From Gammaproteobacteria bacterium (GTDB taxonomy: Bacteria > Pseudomonadota > Gammaproteobacteria > Pseudomonadales > Azotimanducaceae): a stretch of 36,896 bases of DNA. The notes below the pieces were generated by a model. The model was not told the DNA's origin. It did not search any database and worked only from the letters and a program-made list of their open reading frames with translations. The translations under genes were made by a program, and so were the position numbers. Each line of letters starts with the position of its first letter. The first letter of the stretch is position 1. Shown piece after piece: positions 33,625 through 36,896 of this stretch. Location: assembly GCA_028821125.1 (NCBI GenBank), contig JAPPHD010000031.1, positions 1 through 36,896 of the forward strand. Reading direction: 5' to 3'.

Positions 33625-34644
33625 ATGACCGAAACATTCAAGGCGGCCGTTGTACAGGCAGCACCGGTTTTCATGGATCTCGATGGCTGCGTCGAAAAGG
33701 CCCGCGGGCTCGTTGAGCGGGCCGCCCAGGAAGGGGCCCGGCTGGTCGCCTTTTCCGAATGCTGGTTTCCGGGCTATCCCTGGTGGATCTGGCTCGCCGC
33801 CCCCGCGCACAACGTCAAGTACTTTCAGGCCTACCACGAGAACAGCCTGGCCGTGGACGGCAGCGCATTCGAGGACCTGCGGCAAATCGCGCAATGCAAC
33901 GGCGTGTTCCTGTCGGTGGGGGCGAGCGAACGCGACCACGGCTCGCTCTACATCTCCCAGTTCCTGTTCGACGACCAGGGCGAGTTGCTGCAGGGGCGAC
34001 GCAAGCTGAAACCCACCCATGCCGAGCGCACCGTATTCGGGGAGGGCAACGGCAGCCACCTGGAGGTGCTCGATACGGAACTCGGAAACATCGGCCAGTT
34101 GTCGTGTTGGGAACACATTCAGCCGCTGACCAAGTACGCCATGTACAGCATGCACGAACAGGTGCACATCGCCGCCTGGCCCTCCTTCAGTTGTTATCCC
34201 CAGGCCTATTCCCTGGGTCCGGAAGTCAACAACGCCGCCTCACAGGTGTACGCGCTGGAAGGTCAGTGTTTCGTGCTCGCCCCCTGTGGCGTGATCTCCC
34301 GGCACATGATCGAGGTGCTGGTGGAAACCGACGACCAGTCAGCGCTCATCCGGTCGGGCGGCGGTTTCGCCCAGGTTTACGCTCCCGACGGCCGCCCGAT
34401 GTGCGAGCCCCTGCCGGAAGACCAGGACGGCCTGCTCTTCGCCGAACTCGATCTCGGCGCCATAGCCGTCGCGAAATCGTTCGCCGATCCGGTCGGCCAC
34501 TATTCCCGGCCGGATGTCACGAGGCTGCTGCTGAACCGCTCGCCGCAGCCTCGCGTCGAGGATTTCCTGCCGGAAACCACCGATGGAGAAGACGCCGACG
34601 ACGAGTTCGAGGAGGCCGACGCCGGTCGAACGCAACCGCCGTGA
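33625..34644 (+). CDS. Nitrilase (carbon-nitrogen hydrolase)
   Basis: A 339-residue enzyme hydrolysing nitriles to carboxylic acids and ammonia. The triad is E45 (AFSECWFPGYP), K129 (RRKLKPTHAERTVFG) and C161 (GQLSCWEH), each in the context typical of true nitrilases rather than amidases. The C-terminal tail is acidic (TTDGEDADDEFEEADAG), as in nitrilases that form spiral filaments. ATG 33625 has AGGGTGA 8 bases upstream; GTG 33613 would add four residues. It precedes the aldoxime dehydratase by 27 bases, so the two catalyse successive steps: aldoxime to nitrile to acid. Confidence 0.92.
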   Translation: MTETFKAAVVQAAPVFMDLDGCVEKARGLVERAAQEGARLVAFSECWFPGYPWWIWLAAPAHNVKYFQAYHENSLAVDGSAFEDLRQIAQCNGVFLSVGASERDHGSLYISQFLFDDQGELLQGRRKLKPTHAERTVFGEGNGSHLEVLDTELGNIGQLSCWEHIQPLTKYAMYSMHEQVHIAAWPSFSCYPQAYSLGPEVNNAASQVYALEGQCFVLAPCGVISRHMIEVLVETDDQSALIRSGGGFAQVYAPDGRPMCEPLPEDQDGLLFAELDLGAIAVAKSFADPVGHYSRPDVTRLLLNRSPQPRVEDFLPETTDGEDADDEFEEADAGRTQPP

Positions 34645-34671
34645 TCCATTGACGTCATAGGAGGGATTGGC

Positions 34672-35670
34672 ATGCCACGTAACAATATGCCCGCCGGTTG
34701 GGAACCTCCCGCGCTGGCGTGGCAATCGGCCTGGCAAGACGACGAAACCCCCCTGGTGACCGGGGTTTTCGGAATCCAGTGCGAGAGCCCCGCCCTTCTC
34801 GATGCCTGGGCAGCCCGTGCCTTCTCCGGCGCCTGTGCACCTTTCGCAGCCGAGCGGGGCGCCTATGTCGACCGTTTCGGAGTATCGAACCATCTGTACG
34901 TCTGCTACTGGCGCAAACCGGCCTACGACAGGTGGTGGTCGCTGGAAGCCAACTCGGGCTGGTGGCGCGACAGTGAGCGCATTGCCGAGCGGGTCGGCTA
35001 CTGGCGCGAGATTTATACGATGCCGTTCGACCGCTTCGAAACCCTGCACTCGACCACCGAACCTCATGGAATCGGAGTCGCGGCAGACCGGATGGACGGG
35101 CCCATCATGGAGCACGGCTACCCGGGCGGCATGCGGGACAGAATCCCCCGTTCCGAATCCAGCGACCTGCGCAGCGCCGGCGGCATGGCCGCCCCGCTCG
35201 ACGCCCGCAGCAGCGGCGACGGCCCGCGTGTGGCCGTCAGTCCACCCGAAAACATGTGCGTCATCCGCTCAGGGCAGAACTGGGCCCACTGCGACGCGGA
35301 ACAGCGGAGCTGGTATCTCGAGAAGCTGCATCCCGTGTTGCTGGAGGGAATGCGCTACCTGCGCGATAATCCCCTGGAGGCCAACTGCTATTCGCTACGC
35401 TTCGTCGACAGGAAAGACGATTCCTGGAGTGCCATGGAGCAGTCGTTCGGTTTGGGATTTGCCACGGACGTGCACGCCTTCGAGCAGTGGGCGAAGAGTC
35501 ATCCGACCCACCTGGCCATATTCGACGGTTTTCTGCAGATGGTCGACACCTTCGGCGCCGACCTGCAACTCCGGCTCTGGCATGAAGTCACGGCATTGCC
35601 GGGCGAAGGCTGCGAGTTCGAGTACATCGCCTGCCACCCTGGCACCGGGTTGCTGAGCTACGCGAGTTGA
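34672..35670 (+). CDS. Haem-containing aldoxime dehydratase
   Basis: A 332-residue enzyme of the OxdA/phenylacetaldoxime dehydratase family, which dehydrates aldoximes to nitriles on a ferrous haem b. By alignment with the family from memory, H280 (KSHPTHLAIFDGF) is the proximal haem ligand, H304 (LRLWHEV) the distal catalytic histidine, S200 (VIRSGQNW) and R157 (MRDRIPR) bind the oxime. YVCYWRKPAYDRWW is another conserved block. GGAGGGA lies 9 bases before the ATG. Its stop is only 8 bases before the AraC gene's ATG, indicating one operon with nitrilase and regulator. The aldoxime substrate is not determined. Confidence 0.9.
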   Translation: MPRNNMPAGWEPPALAWQSAWQDDETPLVTGVFGIQCESPALLDAWAARAFSGACAPFAAERGAYVDRFGVSNHLYVCYWRKPAYDRWWSLEANSGWWRDSERIAERVGYWREIYTMPFDRFETLHSTTEPHGIGVAADRMDGPIMEHGYPGGMRDRIPRSESSDLRSAGGMAAPLDARSSGDGPRVAVSPPENMCVIRSGQNWAHCDAEQRSWYLEKLHPVLLEGMRYLRDNPLEANCYSLRFVDRKDDSWSAMEQSFGLGFATDVHAFEQWAKSHPTHLAIFDGFLQMVDTFGADLQLRLWHEVTALPGEGCEFEYIACHPGTGLLSYAS

Positions 35671-35678
35671 GCCCGGCG

Positions 35679-36638
35679 ATGACCTCCTACCTGCTCGAAG
35701 GCTGCTACCGGAAGGGAACGTCCGGCCTCGACGAAAAAGACCGCATCGACTACTGGCGCGACATCATCTGCGATGAGTTCGTCAAGCTCGACTGCGGAAA
35801 GATGGCCAGCAATTTCAGGGGAGAACTGCGCGGCGGCGCATCCGTCGGCGACCTCCAGTTCGCCGAAGTAGTGGCAGACCCGCAATTCGTCGAGCGCTCC
35901 AAACGCCAGATCGCGAAGTTCGCGGAATCCGATTTCCTGATCAGCTTCCAGCTCGAAGAACGGGGCCTCGTCCGCCAGAACGGCCGGGAGGCGTTGCTTA
36001 CCCCGGGCAGCTTCGCTCTCTACGACAGCACGCAACCCTATTCGCTGACCTTCGAGCAGCGCTTTCACCAGCTCGTCGTTCAGATGCCGAAGGAGGTGCT
36101 GTCCCGCCACCTCATGAACCCCGAGCAATACACCGCCGTTCCCATATCCGGAAAATCCGGGCTCGGCGCGGTGCTCACCGATTTCATCTTTTCACTGGCG
36201 AGAGAACTTCACCACGTGCACACGGCGCCCGATGAGCTATCCGAAAATCTCGTCGACATGATTGCCATCGCGTTCAGCTCCTCGGTCATGCTGAACCAGG
36301 TCGGCAACCATTCGATCGTCCGCGAATCGCTGAAACGCCGCATCCGCCAGTACATCGACAACAATCTCTGCAATCCCGACCTGTCGAACCTTCGCATCGC
36401 CGCCGCACAGAACATCTCCGTGCGTTACCTGCACAAGCTGTTCGACGACGAGGAAGAAACGGTGCACGCCATCATCCTGAACAAGCGGCTCGAGCGCGCC
36501 CGCGGGCTGCTCAACGATCGGGCCTATGCCGGCCACAGCATCGAGCGCATCGCCTACAGCACCGGTTTCGTCAGCGCCGCGCATTTCTCGCGGGCGTTCA
36601 AGAAGCGCTACGGGGTCTGCCCGAGCGACGTTCGTTGA
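35679..36638 (+). CDS. AraC-family transcriptional regulator
   Basis: A 319-residue regulator. Residues 1-200 form a cupin-like sensing domain of the AraC-binding-like type (SFQLEERGLVRQNGREALLTPGSFALYDSTQPYSL is characteristic). The C-terminal 100 residues hold the double helix-turn-helix (NPDLSNLRIAAAQNISVRYLHKLF and SIERIAYSTGFVSAAHFSRAFKKRYGVCPSD). ATG 35679 follows the dehydratase stop by 8 bases; TTG 35667 overlapping that stop would add four residues. Regulators of this type accompany aldoxime dehydratase operons in other bacteria, so it probably activates this cluster when an oxime or nitrile is present. Confidence 0.9.
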   Translation: MTSYLLEGCYRKGTSGLDEKDRIDYWRDIICDEFVKLDCGKMASNFRGELRGGASVGDLQFAEVVADPQFVERSKRQIAKFAESDFLISFQLEERGLVRQNGREALLTPGSFALYDSTQPYSLTFEQRFHQLVVQMPKEVLSRHLMNPEQYTAVPISGKSGLGAVLTDFIFSLARELHHVHTAPDELSENLVDMIAIAFSSSVMLNQVGNHSIVRESLKRRIRQYIDNNLCNPDLSNLRIAAAQNISVRYLHKLFDDEEETVHAIILNKRLERARGLLNDRAYAGHSIERIAYSTGFVSAAHFSRAFKKRYGVCPSDVR

Positions 36639-36896
36639 CCGGGTAACCGTCACCGCTGAATAGTCTTCCCGGAACTCGGGGCCGGAACCTCATGGATCAC
36701 CCCCGTTCTGAACCGATGGCCGATCGGCCGGTCCAATCTGACGGATCACAACGGTTCATTGGTTTGCTTGCCCGCCGCCCAGCCGCGACAATGCGACCGC
36801 CGCCGGCAAGCACCGACCGACGTCGATCGAAAAGAGGCGCCTCGATCCGGCTCCGAGAGCGGGCATGCGGTACGGACATCCGGCACGCCAAGCGGA
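36639..36896. other. Non-coding or uninterpretable 3' edge
   Basis: I see no recognisable gene. A plus-strand open frame from ATG 36693 runs off the window but its predicted residues are arginine-rich and not family-like. Confidence 0.3.

Noticed and set aside
36693..36896. Possible partial plus-strand gene at the right edge
   Set aside because: No recognisable domain, arginine-rich composition and no ribosome-binding site.

Overview
The window is GC-rich and densely coded, and reads as the chromosome of an uncultured gammaproteobacterium. The evidence for that is a proteobacterial SbcB-type exonuclease I, a YihG-like acyltransferase, AmpG, YajQ, a small exported LigE-type DNA ligase, and groESL under a sigma-32-like promoter plus CIRCE. 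There are no rRNA or tRNA genes, no CRISPR array, no integrase or transposase and no phage genes. The species is not identifiable from the sequence alone.

Layout. 1-2450: half of a palindromic repeat at the edge, an ethanolamine-type APC permease and a histidine phosphatase (both minus). 2560-3079: an RHH/RelE-type toxin-antitoxin pair with a visible promoter and tandem operator. 3195-4597: a short-chain dehydrogenase and an orphan LptA/OstA-domain protein. 4574-7032: an exported ATP-dependent DNA ligase and an exported amidohydrolase (minus). 7149-7700: an exported peroxiredoxin whose peroxidatic cysteine codon is an in-frame TGA, followed by a SECIS-like hairpin; I read it as a selenoprotein. 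7778-8560: a second SDR. 8604-15343: a minus-strand block with a LolA-like protein, three FtsX-type permeases (two of them close paralogues), a LolD/MacB-type ATPase and, after a palindromic repeat, a predicted outer-membrane beta-barrel. Together this looks like an envelope lipid/lipoprotein trafficking machine. 15564-18530: exonuclease I, a second palindromic repeat family, and a putative zinc aminopeptidase lipoprotein. 18549-21183: an acyltransferase, a coiled-coil membrane protein, a PuuD-like membrane domain, and the groEL terminator. 21184-23386: groEL and groES with their control region. 23458-27346: an alpha/beta hydrolase, an alkyltransferase-like DNA repair protein, a methyltransferase, a 50-residue PPOX fragment, and a VapBC/FitAB-type toxin-antitoxin pair. 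27412-30865: an APH-like phosphotransferase, AmpG, a complete 184-bp foldback repeat, and YajQ. 31207-36638: a TonB-dependent receptor, nitrilase, haem aldoxime dehydratase and AraC regulator, forming an aldoxime-to-nitrile-to-acid catabolic cluster with its own probable outer-membrane uptake.

The strongest unusual signals are the UGA-decoded periplasmic peroxiredoxin, two unrelated families of long imperfect palindromes (one copy appears to supply the N-terminus of the outer-membrane protein gene), the six-gene LolA/FtsX/LolD/barrel block, and the aldoxime-nitrile cluster coupled to a TonB receptor.
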